A DNA stretch of 64,000 bases from Angustibacter sp. Root456 (GTDB lineage Bacteria > Actinomycetota > Actinomycetes > Actinomycetales > Angustibacteraceae), in NCBI RefSeq assembly GCF_001426435.1, contig NZ_LMER01000020.1, forward strand, positions 651,985 to 715,984. Direction: 5' to 3'. The first letter of the stretch is position 1; the number at the start of each line of letters is the position of its first letter. Below the pieces are notes generated by a model. It saw only the letters and a program-made list of their open reading frames with translations, did not search any database and was not told the origin of the DNA. The position numbers were made by a program, and so were the translations under genes. Positions 51,657-60,584 of this stretch are shown here, piece by piece.

Positions 51657-52634
51657 ATGCGCACCGTCTCGATCGAGCTCCCGCCGTCCCTGTCGTCCGC
51701 TTTCGTCAAGCAGGGGTCGGTGTTCAGCACGGCGCAAGCCGTCGCGGCCGGCCTGAGCCACCGCGAGATCACCACTCGCGTGGCGCGCGCCGAGTGGGTG
51801 CGGTTGCGGCGCGGCGCCTACACCACGCGCCAGGTGCACGAGGCGAGCGACGAGGCGGCGCGCCACGTCCTCGCCGCGCGAGCCGCCCACCTCACCCTGA
51901 CCGCCCGCCACGCCTTCAGCCACACCACCTCGGCCGTGCTGCACGACCTCCCGCTGCACGAGCTCGACCTCAGCGAGGTGCACGTGACGCATCTGGACGG
52001 CGAGGGCAGCGGTCGGCACGAGTCGAAGGTGTGGCACCACATGGGCACCGTGCCCCCTGGCGACCTCACCAGGGCCGGCGACCTCCCCGCGCTGAGCCTG
52101 TCACGCACCGCCTTCGACGTCGCGCGCGTGGCGGCGCCGGGCTCGGCCCTCGTCGTGGCCGACGCTGCACTGCGTCGGGGGACGACGTCCGCCGATCTGC
52201 GCCGACAGCTCGAGGCCGGCATGGACTGGCCGGGCGCCCGATCGGCGTCGCGGCTGCTGCCGCTGGCCGACGGTCGGGCTGAGTCCGCAGGTGAGAGCCT
52301 CGCCCGGCTGGTCTTCCACGACATCGGGCTCGACCCGAACGAGCTGCAGCTCGACATGACCACGGACCGAGGTGAGGCCCGGGTGGACTTCGCCTGGACC
52401 CGGTGGCGCATCGTCGGTGAGTTCGACGGCCGCATCAAGTACGGGCGGCTGGTGCGGCCGGGGGAGTCGCCGTCGGACGTCGCGTGGCGCGAGCGGCAAC
52501 GCGAGCTGGCGATCGAGCGGGCGGGCTGGATCGTCGTCCGGTTCACGTGGGCGGAGCTGCGCGACCACGCGCTGGTGCGGCATCGGCTGCTGGAGGCGAT
52601 GGCCCGCGCGCGGGTGCTCTTCGGCCTCGTCTGA
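51657..52634 (+). CDS. AbiEi-like HTH / nuclease-like protein
   Basis: A 325-residue protein of the actinobacterial type annotated as AbiEi-family antitoxin domain. The N-terminal ~75 residues form a winged-helix-like region (FSTAQAVAAGLSHREITTRV, WVRLRRGAYTT). The middle resembles the AbiEi C-terminal region (HAFSHTTSAVLHDLPLHEL). The end (about 215-325: ESLARLVFHDIGL, EARVDFAWTRWRIVGEFDG, KYG) resembles a DUF559/Vsr-like PD-(D/E)xK nuclease with a possible acidic and Lys site. No separate toxin gene is adjacent. The ATG at 51657 is used because the family starts there and CACGCT ends six bases upstream. It lies between inverted repeats R6 and R7. Confidence 0.75.
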   Translation: MRTVSIELPPSLSSAFVKQGSVFSTAQAVAAGLSHREITTRVARAEWVRLRRGAYTTRQVHEASDEAARHVLAARAAHLTLTARHAFSHTTSAVLHDLPLHELDLSEVHVTHLDGEGSGRHESKVWHHMGTVPPGDLTRAGDLPALSLSRTAFDVARVAAPGSALVVADAALRRGTTSADLRRQLEAGMDWPGARSASRLLPLADGRAESAGESLARLVFHDIGLDPNELQLDMTTDRGEARVDFAWTRWRIVGEFDGRIKYGRLVRPGESPSDVAWRERQRELAIERAGWIVVRFTWAELRDHALVRHRLLEAMARARVLFGLV

Positions 52635-52640
52635 GGGCTC

Positions 52641-52729
52641 TTCTCGAGGGTTCTTCCCGAGGGTTCAGCCCGCTTGTCGAGGGGTGCAACCCTCGCCAAG
52701 CGGAGTGTCACCCACTGAACGTGATCAAC
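52641..52729 (-). repeat. dispersed repeat R, copy R7 (reverse)
   Basis: On the minus strand it starts at 52729 with GTTGATCACGTTCAGTGGG. Its tail has three to four CCCTCGRSAAG-like units in a row, more than any other copy. It faces R6 across the AbiEi-like gene. Confidence 0.85.
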
Positions 52730-52780
52730 GGGGGGAGAGGTGGCCGGGCGCGGGGGTGAGGGCTGCGACAGGATGAGCGC

Positions 52781-53194
52781 ATGAGCCACGACAACCTGCT
52801 CGGCATCGCGCCCACCCACCTGCCCGACGAGCCCGAGCGCACGGTGGCGGCGGCCCTCGCGGACGGCACGCCGGCCGTCGACCTCGCCGCACAGCACCCC
52901 GCTGCGAGCCTGCCGTGGGCGGTGCTGGCCGAGCAGGCGCTGGCGGGGGGCCGGACGATCGAGGGCTACGCCTACGCGCGCACGGGGTACCACCGGGGTC
53001 TGGACGCGCTGCGCCGCGCGGGCTGGCGCGGGCAGGGCCCCGTGCCGTGGCAGCACGAACCCAACCGCGGGTTCCTGCGGGCCCTGCACGCGCTCGGCGC
53101 TGCCGCCGCCACGATCGGCGAGGACGGCGAAGCCGAACGCTGCGCGACCTTCCTGCGCGACTGCGATCCCTCCGCCGCGCAGCAGCTCGGCTGA
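52781..53194 (+). CDS. DUF3151 protein
   Basis: A 137-residue protein of the DUF3151 family, which is conserved in actinobacteria and usually next to fructose-bisphosphate aldolase; its function is unknown. Visible conserved stretches are LGIAPTHLPDEPE, LPWAVLAEQAL, EGYAYARTGYHRGLDALRRA and EPNRGFLRALHALG. There is no membrane segment. A CAGGAT box ends six bases before the ATG. Its separation from fba by a gene enclosed in inverted repeats suggests that the gene was inserted into the ancestral fba-DUF3151 pair. Confidence 0.9.
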   Translation: MSHDNLLGIAPTHLPDEPERTVAAALADGTPAVDLAAQHPAASLPWAVLAEQALAGGRTIEGYAYARTGYHRGLDALRRAGWRGQGPVPWQHEPNRGFLRALHALGAAAATIGEDGEAERCATFLRDCDPSAAQQLG

Positions 53195-53261
53195 GCCCGC
53201 ACGCGCGAGAGCGCCGCGGTCCCCCACAGACCGCGACGCCCTCGACGTCGTACCACCCTGA

Positions 53262-53339
53262 CCACTCAGCGCCCCGGACCCAGCCCCTTGGACGGCGGCG
53301 TTGCCCGGTGCCGACGTCCCTTGATGTCCCGCTGAGTGG
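53262..53339. repeat. ten-base inverted repeat, 58-base loop
   Basis: CCACTCAGCG (53262-53271) and CGCTGAGTGG (53330-53339). It lies in the 302-base gene-free stretch 53195-53496, which otherwise holds only the twin palindromes and a short hairpin near its end. Confidence 0.5.
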
Positions 53340-53432
53340 CCCGAGTCCGCGGCCGACCCCTGCCCCGGCCGCGTCCTCGCCCACCCACGATGATGCACGC
53401 TCTCCGGCGATCTGTCTGTCCCTTACCTGCCA

Positions 53433-53471
53433 TTGGCAGTAAGATGCCAACCATGACATTCAGTGATGTCA
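53433..53471. promoter_or_regulatory. twin palindromes, 6-6-6 architecture
   Basis: TTGGCA-N6-TGCCAA (53433-53450) and TGACAT-N6-ATGTCA (53454-53471). Both are perfect, both have six-base arms and six-base spacers, and their centres are exactly 21 bases apart. They lie 26-64 bases before the LuxR-type gene and look like two different operators on one face of the helix. Confidence 0.75.
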
Positions 53472-53478
53472 AGATCAC

Positions 53479-53492
53479 GCACCGCAGGGTGC
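53479..53492 (+). promoter_or_regulatory. hairpin over the LuxR-type gene ribosome-binding site
   Basis: GCACC-GCAG-GGTGC is a perfect five-base stem whose right arm includes the AGGG that lies nine to twelve bases before the ATG at 53497. It could limit translation. Confidence 0.45.
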
Positions 53493-53496
53493 TTGC

Positions 53497-54492
53497 ATGA
53501 GCACGGTCCTGGGCACCTTCGGGATCGGACCGGACTCCGAGGTGCTCTACCGTCTGGTGCTGCGCCAGGACGGCCAGACCGTGCCGGAGTACGCCGCCAC
53601 GCTCGGCTGGGACGTCGACCACCTGCACGGTGCGCTGCGCCCGCTGCGCGAGCACCGGCTCGTGCGGCACAACCTCGACGACACGCTGGCCGCGCCGCAC
53701 CCCCGCCGCACGCTCAACCGGCTCATCGAGCGCGAGAGCGTCCACCTCGAGCTGCGCCGGCGCGAGCTCGACGAAGTGGCCGCGGCGGTCAGCGACTTCT
53801 CCGCCGAGCACCGCGCCGGCCAGACCGACGTGGGTCAAGCCGGGTTCGGGTCGGCGCCGTTCGACGTCGTGCCCCCCGACGGCGTGGCCGCGCTCGTCGA
53901 GGACCTGCTGACCTCGACCACCGGGCCGATCCGGTCGTTCCACCTCGCCGTCGCGGCCGGCCCGGCCACCGACGCGGGCGTCGACAAGCGAGCCCGCGAG
54001 GTGATGCGCGAAGGCCGCGAGCTGCGCTCGATCTACCCCGTCAGCGTGCTGGACGACGCCCAGCGCCTCGCGTGGGTGCGCGAGTGGGCGGCGCTGGGCG
54101 AGCGGCAGCGCATGGTGGAGTCGGTGCCGGCCGAGTTCGCGGTGTTCGGTGCGGACGTCGTGCTCGCGGCGGCCACCTGGGGGGAGCCGGCGACCAGTGC
54201 CGTGACGCTGCGCTCGCAGCTGCTCGTGGCGGCCTTCACGGCGGTGTTCGACGACGCCTGGGCCGGCGGCCTGCCCGTGCCCGACCAGGACCTCGAGCAG
54301 GACGCCGAGACCCGGCTGCTCACCCTGCTGGCCAGCGGTTTCAAGGACGAGGCGATCGCGCGCTACCTCGGGCTCGGGGTGCGCACGGTGCGGCGCCGGG
54401 TGGCCGCGCTCATGGACGAGCTGAGCGTGCACACGCGCTTCCAGCTGGGCGTGGTGGCGGAGCGCCGCGGGCTGCTCGGCCGGCGTCCGTGA
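53497..54492 (+). CDS. LuxR-type HTH regulator with TrmB-like N-terminus
   Basis: A 331-residue transcription regulator. The first ~70 residues resemble a TrmB-like winged helix (VLYRLVLRQDGQTVPEYAAT, LHGALRPLREHRLVRH). The centre is helical and may bind a ligand. The C-terminal LuxR helix-turn-helix (about 268-325) reads TRLLTLLASGFKDEAIARYL then GVRTVRRRVAALMDELSVHT. The family is common in actinobacteria, often beside secondary-metabolite or wall genes; targets are unknown. Two perfect palindromes upstream suggest autoregulation or control by another factor. The stop codon is formed by the first unit of a 17-bp tandem repeat. Confidence 0.9.
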   Translation: MSTVLGTFGIGPDSEVLYRLVLRQDGQTVPEYAATLGWDVDHLHGALRPLREHRLVRHNLDDTLAAPHPRRTLNRLIERESVHLELRRRELDEVAAAVSDFSAEHRAGQTDVGQAGFGSAPFDVVPPDGVAALVEDLLTSTTGPIRSFHLAVAAGPATDAGVDKRAREVMREGRELRSIYPVSVLDDAQRLAWVREWAALGERQRMVESVPAEFAVFGADVVLAAATWGEPATSAVTLRSQLLVAAFTAVFDDAWAGGLPVPDQDLEQDAETRLLTLLASGFKDEAIARYLGLGVRTVRRRVAALMDELSVHTRFQLGVVAERRGLLGRRP

Positions 54493-54573
54493 GCGGCCGG
54501 CGTCCGTGAGCGGGCGGCGTCCGTGAGCGGGCGGCGTTCGTGAGCGGGCGGCGTTCGTGAGCGGGCGGCGTTC
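54481..54573 (+). repeat. 17-bp tandem repeat, five units
   Basis: Units start at 54481, 54498, 54515, 54532 and 54549; a partial one follows at 54566. The consensus is CGGCGTCCGTGAGCGGG, and units four and five have T for the second C of GTCC. The first unit supplies the last residues and the TGA stop of the LuxR-type gene. Confidence 0.95.
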
Positions 54574-54578
54574 TTCGG

Positions 54579-54610
54579 TAGCCTCGCGGGGTCCGCGGGA
54601 CCTCGCGGAC
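54579..54610 (+). promoter_or_regulatory. purA promoter box and leader hairpin
   Basis: TAGCCT (54579-54584) is a likely -10. Directly downstream GTCCGCG (54591-54597) and CGCGGAC (54604-54610) form a perfect seven-base stem with a six-base loop near the predicted 5' end of the message. The leader would be about 45 bases. Confidence 0.55.
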
Positions 54611-54635
54611 GTCGCGTCAGGAAGCAGGTGACCAC

Positions 54636-55925
54636 ATGCCCGCGATCGTGCTCGTCGGAGCCCAGTGGGGTGACGAGGGCAAGGGCAAGGCCACCGACCT
54701 GCTCGGCAGCCGCGTCGACTACGTCGTGAAGTTCAACGGCGGCAACAACGCCGGGCACACCGTGGTCATCGGCGACGAGAAGTACGCGCTGCACCTGCTG
54801 CCGTCCGGCATCCTCACGCCCGGCTGCACCCCGGTGATCGGCAACGGCGTGGTGGTCGACCTCGCCGTCCTCTTCGAGGAGCTCGAGGGCCTGCGCGCGC
54901 GCGACGTCGACACCAGCCGTCTGGTGGTCAGCGCCGACGCGCACGTCATCGCCCCCTACAACCGCGTGCTCGACAAGGTGACCGAGCGGTTCCTCGGCAG
55001 CCGCCGCATCGGCACCACCGGCCGCGGCATCGGCCCGACGTACGCCGACAAGATGAACCGCGTCGGCATCCGCGTGCAGGACCTGTTCGACGAGGGCATC
55101 CTGCGCCAGAAGGTCGAGGGTGCGCTGGAGCTGAAGAACCAGATCCTCACCAAGATCTACAACCGCCGGGCCATCACGGTCGACGAGGTGGTCGAGGAGC
55201 TGCTCGAGCACGCCGAGGCGCTGCGCCCGATGGTGCGCGACACCGGCCTGCTGCTCACCGACGCGCTCGACGACGGCCGCACCGTGCTGCTCGAGGCCGG
55301 CCAGGCCACGCTGCTCGACGTCGACCACGGCACCTACCCGTTCGTCACGTCGTCGAGCGCGACGGCCGGCGGCGCGTGCACCGGCTCGGGCATCCCGCCG
55401 AACCGCATCGACCGCGTCGTCGCGATCCTCAAGGCGTACACGACCCGCGTCGGCGAGGGCCCGTTCCCCACCGAGCTGCATGACGACATGGGCGAGTTCC
55501 TGCGCAAGACCGGCGGCGAGTACGGCACCACCACCGGTCGGCCGCGCCGCTGCGGGTGGTTCGACGCCGTCGTCGGCCGGTACGCCCAGCGCATCAACGG
55601 CGTCACCGACTTCGTCATCACCAAGCTCGACACCCTGTCGGGCCTGGAGACCGTGCCGGTGTGCGTGGCCTACGACGTCGACGGCGTCCGCCACGACGAG
55701 ATGCCGATGACCCAGTCGGACTTCCATCACGCCAAGCCGATCTACGAGGAGCTGCCCGGCTGGTGGGAGGACATCAGCCACTGCCGCAGCTTCGAGGAGC
55801 TGCCGGTGAACGCCCAGCGGTACGTCGAGCGGCTCGAAGAGCTTGTCGGGCAACGGGTCTCGGCCATCGGCGTGGGCCCGGGCCGCGACCAGATCATCAG
55901 CCGGCACGACCTGCTCGAGGGCTGA
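54636..55925 (+). CDS. purA: adenylosuccinate synthetase
   Basis: PurA joins IMP and aspartate with GTP in the first step to AMP. The 429 residues include the P-loop [16 protein letters not shown], the NNAGHT segment in [12 protein letters not shown], the [11 protein letters not shown] signature, and [20 protein letters not shown]. The C-terminal GTP region reads [12 protein letters not shown] and [11 protein letters not shown]. The ATG at 54636 has AGGAAGCAGG upstream. It follows the fba-DUF3151 block, a common actinobacterial order, and its stop abuts the acetyltransferase start. Confidence 0.97.
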   Translation: MPAIVLVGAQWGDEGKGKATDLLGSRVDYVVKFNGGNNAGHTVVIGDEKYALHLLPSGILTPGCTPVIGNGVVVDLAVLFEELEGLRARDVDTSRLVVSADAHVIAPYNRVLDKVTERFLGSRRIGTTGRGIGPTYADKMNRVGIRVQDLFDEGILRQKVEGALELKNQILTKIYNRRAITVDEVVEELLEHAEALRPMVRDTGLLLTDALDDGRTVLLEAGQATLLDVDHGTYPFVTSSSATAGGACTGSGIPPNRIDRVVAILKAYTTRVGEGPFPTELHDDMGEFLRKTGGEYGTTTGRPRRCGWFDAVVGRYAQRINGVTDFVITKLDTLSGLETVPVCVAYDVDGVRHDEMPMTQSDFHHAKPIYEELPGWWEDISHCRSFEELPVNAQRYVERLEELVGQRVSAIGVGPGRDQIISRHDLLEG

Positions 55926-56564
55926 GTGGGCGCCATCGCGCCCGATGCGCGTCCGTTGGTCGGTCGCGTCGTCCGGCTCGACCCCACGGTGTCGGACGAC
56001 GGCCCCGGCCTGTTCGCGGCGCTCGACGACGAGCGCGTGTGGGCCGCGGGGTACGGCGGCGGCCCCGCGGGGCGTCCGGCGGACGTCGCCGGCGCTCGCA
56101 GCTCGGCGCTCGCCGCCGAGCAGGCCAGGGCGGTCGAGCCTGGCGCGCCCGGCTACCGCGTCGCCTACACCGTGCGGCTGGTGGCCAACTCAGAACTCGG
56201 CGCCGCCGGCACGGTCGTCGGCACGACGAGCATCGGTGACGTGATCCTGCACGACGAGCGCGCCCACATCGGCTGGACCGGCTACGGCCCACGCTGGTGG
56301 GCGAGCGCCGTCAACCCCGAGTGCAAGCTGTTGCTGCTCGCGCACTGCTTCGACGACTGCGGCCTCGGCCGGGTCAAGCTGCAGACCGACCTCATCAACG
56401 AGCGCTCGCAGGCGGCCATCGCCAAGCTGGGCGCCACGCGCGAGGGTGTGCTGCGCCGACACAAGGCGCGCGCCGACGGCACCTTCCGCGACACCGTCGT
56501 CTTCTCGATCCTGCGCGACGAGTGGCCGAGCGTGCGCGGGCGGCTGGAGGCCCGGCTGCGCTGA
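55926..56564 (+). CDS. GNAT acetyltransferase, RimJ/RimL-like
   Basis: A 212-residue GNAT-family N-acetyltransferase. The segments RPLVGRVVRLDP, TVVGTTSIGDVIL, HIGWTGYGPRWWAS, CFDDCGLGRVKLQTDLINER and AIAKLGATREGVLRRH match the RimJ/RimL branch, which acetylates protein N-termini or small amines with acetyl-CoA. The GTG start comes directly after the purA stop, so it is co-transcribed. The substrate is unknown. Confidence 0.9.
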   Translation: MGAIAPDARPLVGRVVRLDPTVSDDGPGLFAALDDERVWAAGYGGGPAGRPADVAGARSSALAAEQARAVEPGAPGYRVAYTVRLVANSELGAAGTVVGTTSIGDVILHDERAHIGWTGYGPRWWASAVNPECKLLLLAHCFDDCGLGRVKLQTDLINERSQAAIAKLGATREGVLRRHKARADGTFRDTVVFSILRDEWPSVRGRLEARLR

Positions 56565-56642
56565 CGGTCTGACAGCGCGCCGGCCGGATCGTCGTACAGA
56601 GTGCAGGCGACGGCTGCCGTCCGCCGACCTACGCTGGCCAGC

Positions 56643-58046
56643 ATGAGCACCGTCACCGTGGAGTCCCTGGCCCCCACCGCGCCCCCGATCGACCGCGAGG
56701 CCGCCCAGCGCGCCTACGACCTCGACCGCGCACACGTCTTCCACTCGTGGTCGGCGCAGGGCGCGCTCGATCCGATGGTGGTGGCGGCGGCGCAGGGCAG
56801 CTGGGTCTGGGACGGCGAGGGCAACCCGCTGCTCGACTTCAGCAGCCAGCTGGTCAACACCAACATCGGTCACCAGCACCCGGCCGTGGTGCGCGGCATC
56901 CAGGAGCAAGCGGCGAAGCTGTGCACCGTCGCACCGCAGCACGCGAACGACGCGCGCAGCGAGGCCGCGCGCCTCATCGCCGAGCGGGCACCTGGTGACG
57001 CCCTCAACCACGTGTTCTTCACCAACGCGGGGGCCGAGGCGGTCGAGAACGCCGTGCGCATGGCTCGCCTGCACACCGGCCGCCGCAAGGTGCTCGCGCG
57101 CTACCGCAGCTACCACGGCAACACCCAGACGGCGATCCACCTCACCGGCGACCCGCGCCGCTGGCCCAACGACTCCGGCGCTGAGGGCGTCGTCCACTTC
57201 TTCGGGCCGTACACCTACCGCTCGGCGTTCAACGCCGCCACCGACGACGAGGAGTGCGCCCGCGCCCTCGCCCACCTCGAGCAGGTCGTGCAGCTCGAGG
57301 GGCCCGGCACCATCGCGGCCATCGTGCTCGAGACGATCCCCGGCACGGCGGGAATCATGGTGCCGCCGCCCGCGTACCTGGCCGGCGTCCGCGAGATCTG
57401 CGACCGGTACGGCATCGTCTGGATCGCCGACGAGGTCATGGCCGGGTTCGGGCGCACCGGCGCGTGGTTCGCCGTCGACAACTTCACCGCGTCGGACGGC
57501 GGGCGCCTGCAGCCCGACCTCGTGACCTTCGCCAAGGGCGTCAACTCCGGCTACGTGCCGCTGGGCGGCGTGATCGTGAGCGACGCCATCTACGAGACCT
57601 TCCGCGAGCGCCCCTTCCCCGGCGGCCTCACCTACTCGGGCCACCCGCTGGCCTGCGCCAGCGCCGTGGCCACCATCAACGCCATGACCGACGAGAAGAT
57701 CGTCGAGAACGCCGCGCGTATCGGGCGCGAGGTGCTCGCGCCGGGCCTGGCCGAGCTGGCCGAGCGGCACGACGTCATCGGCGAGGTGCGCGGCCTGGGC
57801 GTGTTCTGGGCGCTCGAGCTCGTGCGCGATCGCGAGACCCGCGAGCCGATGGTGCCCTACAACGCCAGCGGAGCCGACGCCGCGCCGATGGGCCGGCTCA
57901 CCGCGGCCTGCAAGCGGCGCGGCCTGCTGCCCGCCGTCAACATGAACCGGCTGCACGTCGTCCCGCCGTGCACCGTCTCGGACGACGAGGCCCGGCTCGG
58001 TCTCAGCCTGCTCGACGAGGCACTGGGCGAGGCCTTCACCGGCTGA
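56643..58046 (+). CDS. class III PLP-dependent aminotransferase
   Basis: A 467-residue class III aminotransferase. Landmarks are FHSWSAQGALDP near the front, FTNAGAEAVENAVRMAR, YRSYHGNTQTA, the PLP-Asp motif IADEVMAGFGRTG, and the PLP-Lys in TFAKGVNSGYVPLGG. The order resembles taurine- or beta-alanine-pyruvate type enzymes, but the amino donor cannot be read. TACGCT ends seven bases before the ATG, so the message is probably leaderless. The strong hairpin at 58189 should end the transcript. Confidence 0.9.
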   Translation: MSTVTVESLAPTAPPIDREAAQRAYDLDRAHVFHSWSAQGALDPMVVAAAQGSWVWDGEGNPLLDFSSQLVNTNIGHQHPAVVRGIQEQAAKLCTVAPQHANDARSEAARLIAERAPGDALNHVFFTNAGAEAVENAVRMARLHTGRRKVLARYRSYHGNTQTAIHLTGDPRRWPNDSGAEGVVHFFGPYTYRSAFNAATDDEECARALAHLEQVVQLEGPGTIAAIVLETIPGTAGIMVPPPAYLAGVREICDRYGIVWIADEVMAGFGRTGAWFAVDNFTASDGGRLQPDLVTFAKGVNSGYVPLGGVIVSDAIYETFRERPFPGGLTYSGHPLACASAVATINAMTDEKIVENAARIGREVLAPGLAELAERHDVIGEVRGLGVFWALELVRDRETREPMVPYNASGADAAPMGRLTAACKRRGLLPAVNMNRLHVVPPCTVSDDEARLGLSLLDEALGEAFTG

Positions 58047-58188
58047 GGTCTCGACCGACCGTTGAACGCTGCACAAATGTGCCAGAACCCTGGCGTGTCG
58101 CACCGGTATCTGCCATCCTCGCGGTAGCCGGCTCGCCGGCCTCGAGAACCACTGGTCGCATCCCCCCACGCGACGCGTTCTCGTGACC

Positions 58189-58232
58189 ACGAAGCCCCCG
58201 AGAGAAACCCCCCTGCCTCTCGGGGGCTTCGT
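58189..58232. terminator. strong 16-bp stem terminator
   Basis: Arms ACGAAGCCCCCGAGAG (58189-58204) and CTCTCGGGGGCTTCGT (58217-58232) pair perfectly around a 12-base loop. It lies between the aminotransferase and purD. An additional weak inverted repeat (CGAGAAC and GTTCTCG) flanks bases 58143-58183. The remaining bases of the 278-base gap show no gene. Confidence 0.85.
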
Positions 58233-58324
58233 GCTGCCCAGCCCCGCCGCCCAGGCCGGTTTTTCGGCGCCCGCGGCGGCCCGAGCGGCGGAAGGGGGAC
58301 GCCGGCTCGCTACGCTCACCGACC

Positions 58325-59593
58325 ATGAAGGTCCTGGTGCTGGGGTCCGGAGCCCGCGAGCACGCCCTGCTGAGCGCCCTGGCCCGTGATCGCGAGGTCG
58401 AGGCCCTGGCCGCCGCACCGGGCAACCCGGGCATCGCGGCGCAGGCCGAGTGCCTCGCGGTCGACCCCCTCGACGGTGACGCCGTGGCCGCCCTCGCCGT
58501 CTCGTGGGGCGCCGACCTCGTCGTCATCGGGCCCGAGGCCCCGCTCGTGGCCGGCGTCGCCGACGCGGTGCGGGAGGCCGGCGTCGCCTGCTTCGGCCCG
58601 AGCCGGGCGGCCGCGCAGCTCGAAGGCAGCAAGGCGTTCGCGAAGCAGATCATGGCGGCGGCCGGAGTGCCGACCGCGCTGGCGCACGTCTGCCGCACCG
58701 TCGACGAGGTGGCCGAGGCGCTCGACGCCCTCGGTGCGCCGTACGTCGTCAAGGACGACGGTCTCGCCGCCGGCAAGGGCGTGGTGGTCACCGACGACCG
58801 CGCCGCCGCGCTCACTCACGCCGCAGCCTGCCTGGCTCGCGGCGGCGATGCGCAGGTGGTGGTCGAGGAGTTCCTCGACGGGCCCGAGGTGTCGCTGTTC
58901 TGCATCACCGACGGTGCGGTCGTCGTCCCGCTGGCGCCGGCCCAGGACTTCAAGCGCCTGCTCGACGGCGACGCCGGGCCCAACACCGGCGGCATGGGCG
59001 CCTACTCGCCGTTGCCCTGGGCGCCGATGAGCCTCACCGACGAGGTGGTGGCTCGCGTCGCGCAGCCGACGGTCGACGAGATGGCCCGCCGAGGCACGCC
59101 CTTCGCCGGCCTGCTCTACGTCGGTCTGGCCCTCACCGCGCGCGGCCTGCGCGTCGTGGAGTTCAACGCCCGCTTCGGTGACCCCGAGACGCAGGTGGTG
59201 CTCGCCCGGCTGCAGACGCCCCTCGCGTCGGTGCTCCACGCCGCGGCCACCGGCACCCTCGGTGACCTCGCACCGCTGCGCTGGACGCCGGACGCCGCCG
59301 TCGCGGTCGTGCTCGCCGCCCCCGGGTACCCGGCGTCCACCCAGACCGGCGGCGTGCTGCGCGGCCTGGACGACGCCGCCGCCGTGCCGGGCGCCACGGT
59401 GCTGCACGCCGGCACCGCCGAGCGTGACGGCGACGTGGTCGTGTCCGGCGGCCGGGTGCTGTCGGTGGTCGGCACCGGCCCCGACCTCTCTGCCGCCCGC
59501 GCGACGGCGTACGACGCGCTCGCGCGCATCCACCTGGACGGCGGCCAGCACCGCTCCGACATCGCCGCTGCGGCGGCCGAAGTACACGCATGA
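58325..59593 (+). CDS. purD: phosphoribosylamine-glycine ligase
   Basis: PurD (GAR synthetase) joins glycine to phosphoribosylamine using ATP. The 422 residues start with [16 protein letters not shown] and include [59 protein letters not shown] and the metal-binding [23 protein letters not shown] ends eight bases before the ATG. The purC start overlaps the stop by four bases. Confidence 0.97.
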   Translation: MKVLVLGSGAREHALLSALARDREVEALAAAPGNPGIAAQAECLAVDPLDGDAVAALAVSWGADLVVIGPEAPLVAGVADAVREAGVACFGPSRAAAQLEGSKAFAKQIMAAAGVPTALAHVCRTVDEVAEALDALGAPYVVKDDGLAAGKGVVVTDDRAAALTHAAACLARGGDAQVVVEEFLDGPEVSLFCITDGAVVVPLAPAQDFKRLLDGDAGPNTGGMGAYSPLPWAPMSLTDEVVARVAQPTVDEMARRGTPFAGLLYVGLALTARGLRVVEFNARFGDPETQVVLARLQTPLASVLHAAATGTLGDLAPLRWTPDAAVAVVLAAPGYPASTQTGGVLRGLDDAAAVPGATVLHAGTAERDGDVVVSGGRVLSVVGTGPDLSAARATAYDALARIHLDGGQHRSDIAAAAAEVHA

Positions 59594-60483
59594 TCGCCAA
59601 CATCCCGCCCGCACCCGAGCTGCCCGGCTACCGGCACGTCTACTCCGGCAAGGTGCGCGACCTCTACGAGCCGGACGACGGCACCGGCCACCTGCTGGTC
59701 GTCGCGAGCGACCGCATCTCCGCCTACGACCACGTGCTGGCCACGACGATCCCCGACAAGGGGCGGGTGCTCACCCAGCTGTCGCTGTGGTGGTTCGACC
59801 AGCTCGCCGACCTCGTGCCCAACCACCTCGTCGACGGGCCGGTGCCGGACGCCGTGGCGGGGCGGGCCGTGCTCGTGCAGCGCCTCGACATGTACCCGGT
59901 CGAGTGCGTGGCGCGCGGCTACCTCACCGGCTCGGGGCTCGCTGAGTACCGCTCGGGGGGTGCGGTGTGCGGGGTGCTGCTGCCCGAGGGGCTGGTCGAC
60001 GGGTCGCGCCTGCCGGAGCCGATCTTCACCCCCGCCACCAAGGCCGAGCTCGGCGACCACGACGAGAACGTCACCTACGAGCAGGTGGCCGCCACGATCG
60101 GGGACGACGCGGCCGAGCGCCTGCGCGACCTCACGCTCGCGGTCTACGCCCGCGCCGAGGGCATCGCCCGCGAGCGCGGCATCGTGCTGGCCGACACCAA
60201 GCTCGAGTTCGGCCGCGACGAGGGCGGGGCCGTCGTCCTGGGTGACGAGGTGCTGACGCCGGACTCCTCGCGCTTCTGGCCGCTCGAGCGCTGGGCGCCG
60301 GGTGGGTCGCAGCCGTCGTTCGACAAGCAGGTCGTGCGCGACTGGCTGACCTCGCCGGCGTCCGGCTGGGACCGCTCGGGCGACGCGCCGCCCCCGCCGC
60401 TGCCGGCCGAGGTCGTCGAGCGCACCCGCGCTGCCTACTTCGAGGCCTACGAGCGCCTCACCGGCACACCCTTCCCCGCCTGA
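59590..60483 (+). CDS. purC: SAICAR synthase
   Basis: PurC adds aspartate to CAIR in purine synthesis. The 297 residues include [10 protein letters not shown] for [36 protein letters not shown], and [14 protein letters not shown] with [15 protein letters not shown]. The length fits the actinobacterial and yeast-like type. The ATG overlaps the purD stop (ATGA), so purD-purC is a coupled pair. It is followed by a long palindrome. Confidence 0.97.
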   Translation: MIANIPPAPELPGYRHVYSGKVRDLYEPDDGTGHLLVVASDRISAYDHVLATTIPDKGRVLTQLSLWWFDQLADLVPNHLVDGPVPDAVAGRAVLVQRLDMYPVECVARGYLTGSGLAEYRSGGAVCGVLLPEGLVDGSRLPEPIFTPATKAELGDHDENVTYEQVAATIGDDAAERLRDLTLAVYARAEGIARERGIVLADTKLEFGRDEGGAVVLGDEVLTPDSSRFWPLERWAPGGSQPSFDKQVVRDWLTSPASGWDRSGDAPPPPLPAEVVERTRAAYFEAYERLTGTPFPA

Positions 60484-60507
60484 CGCCCGCCGCCCCGACC
60501 CACTTCG

Positions 60508-60573
60508 CGGCAAATTCCCCGGAACTTGTACGCCTGAGGCCTCTCAGGCGTACAAGTTCCGGGGAATTTGCCG
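60508..60573. repeat. 31-bp perfect palindrome after purC
   Basis: Arms 60508-60538 and 60543-60573 pair perfectly over 31 bases with only a four-base loop (GCCT). Blocks GGCAAATTCCCCGGAACTTG and CTTGTACGCCTGAG mark the left arm. The outer GGCAAATTC/GAATTTGCC is shared with the palindrome after clpB. It separates convergent genes and could end both transcripts. Confidence 0.92.
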
Positions 60574-60584
60574 GCAGGGGGGGG

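Noticed and set aside
51657-52634. Complete type IV toxin-antitoxin pair
   Set aside because: Only the AbiEi-like gene is present; no nucleotidyltransferase (AbiEii-like) gene lies on either side.
54481-54573. CRISPR-like or iteron origin
   Set aside because: The 17-bp units are directly adjacent without spacers, and no replication initiator gene is near.
58143-58190. Possible tRNA or small RNA gene in the stem-rich stretch before the terminator
   Set aside because: It does not fold into a cloverleaf and has no TTCGA loop or CCA end; only two short inverted repeats are visible.
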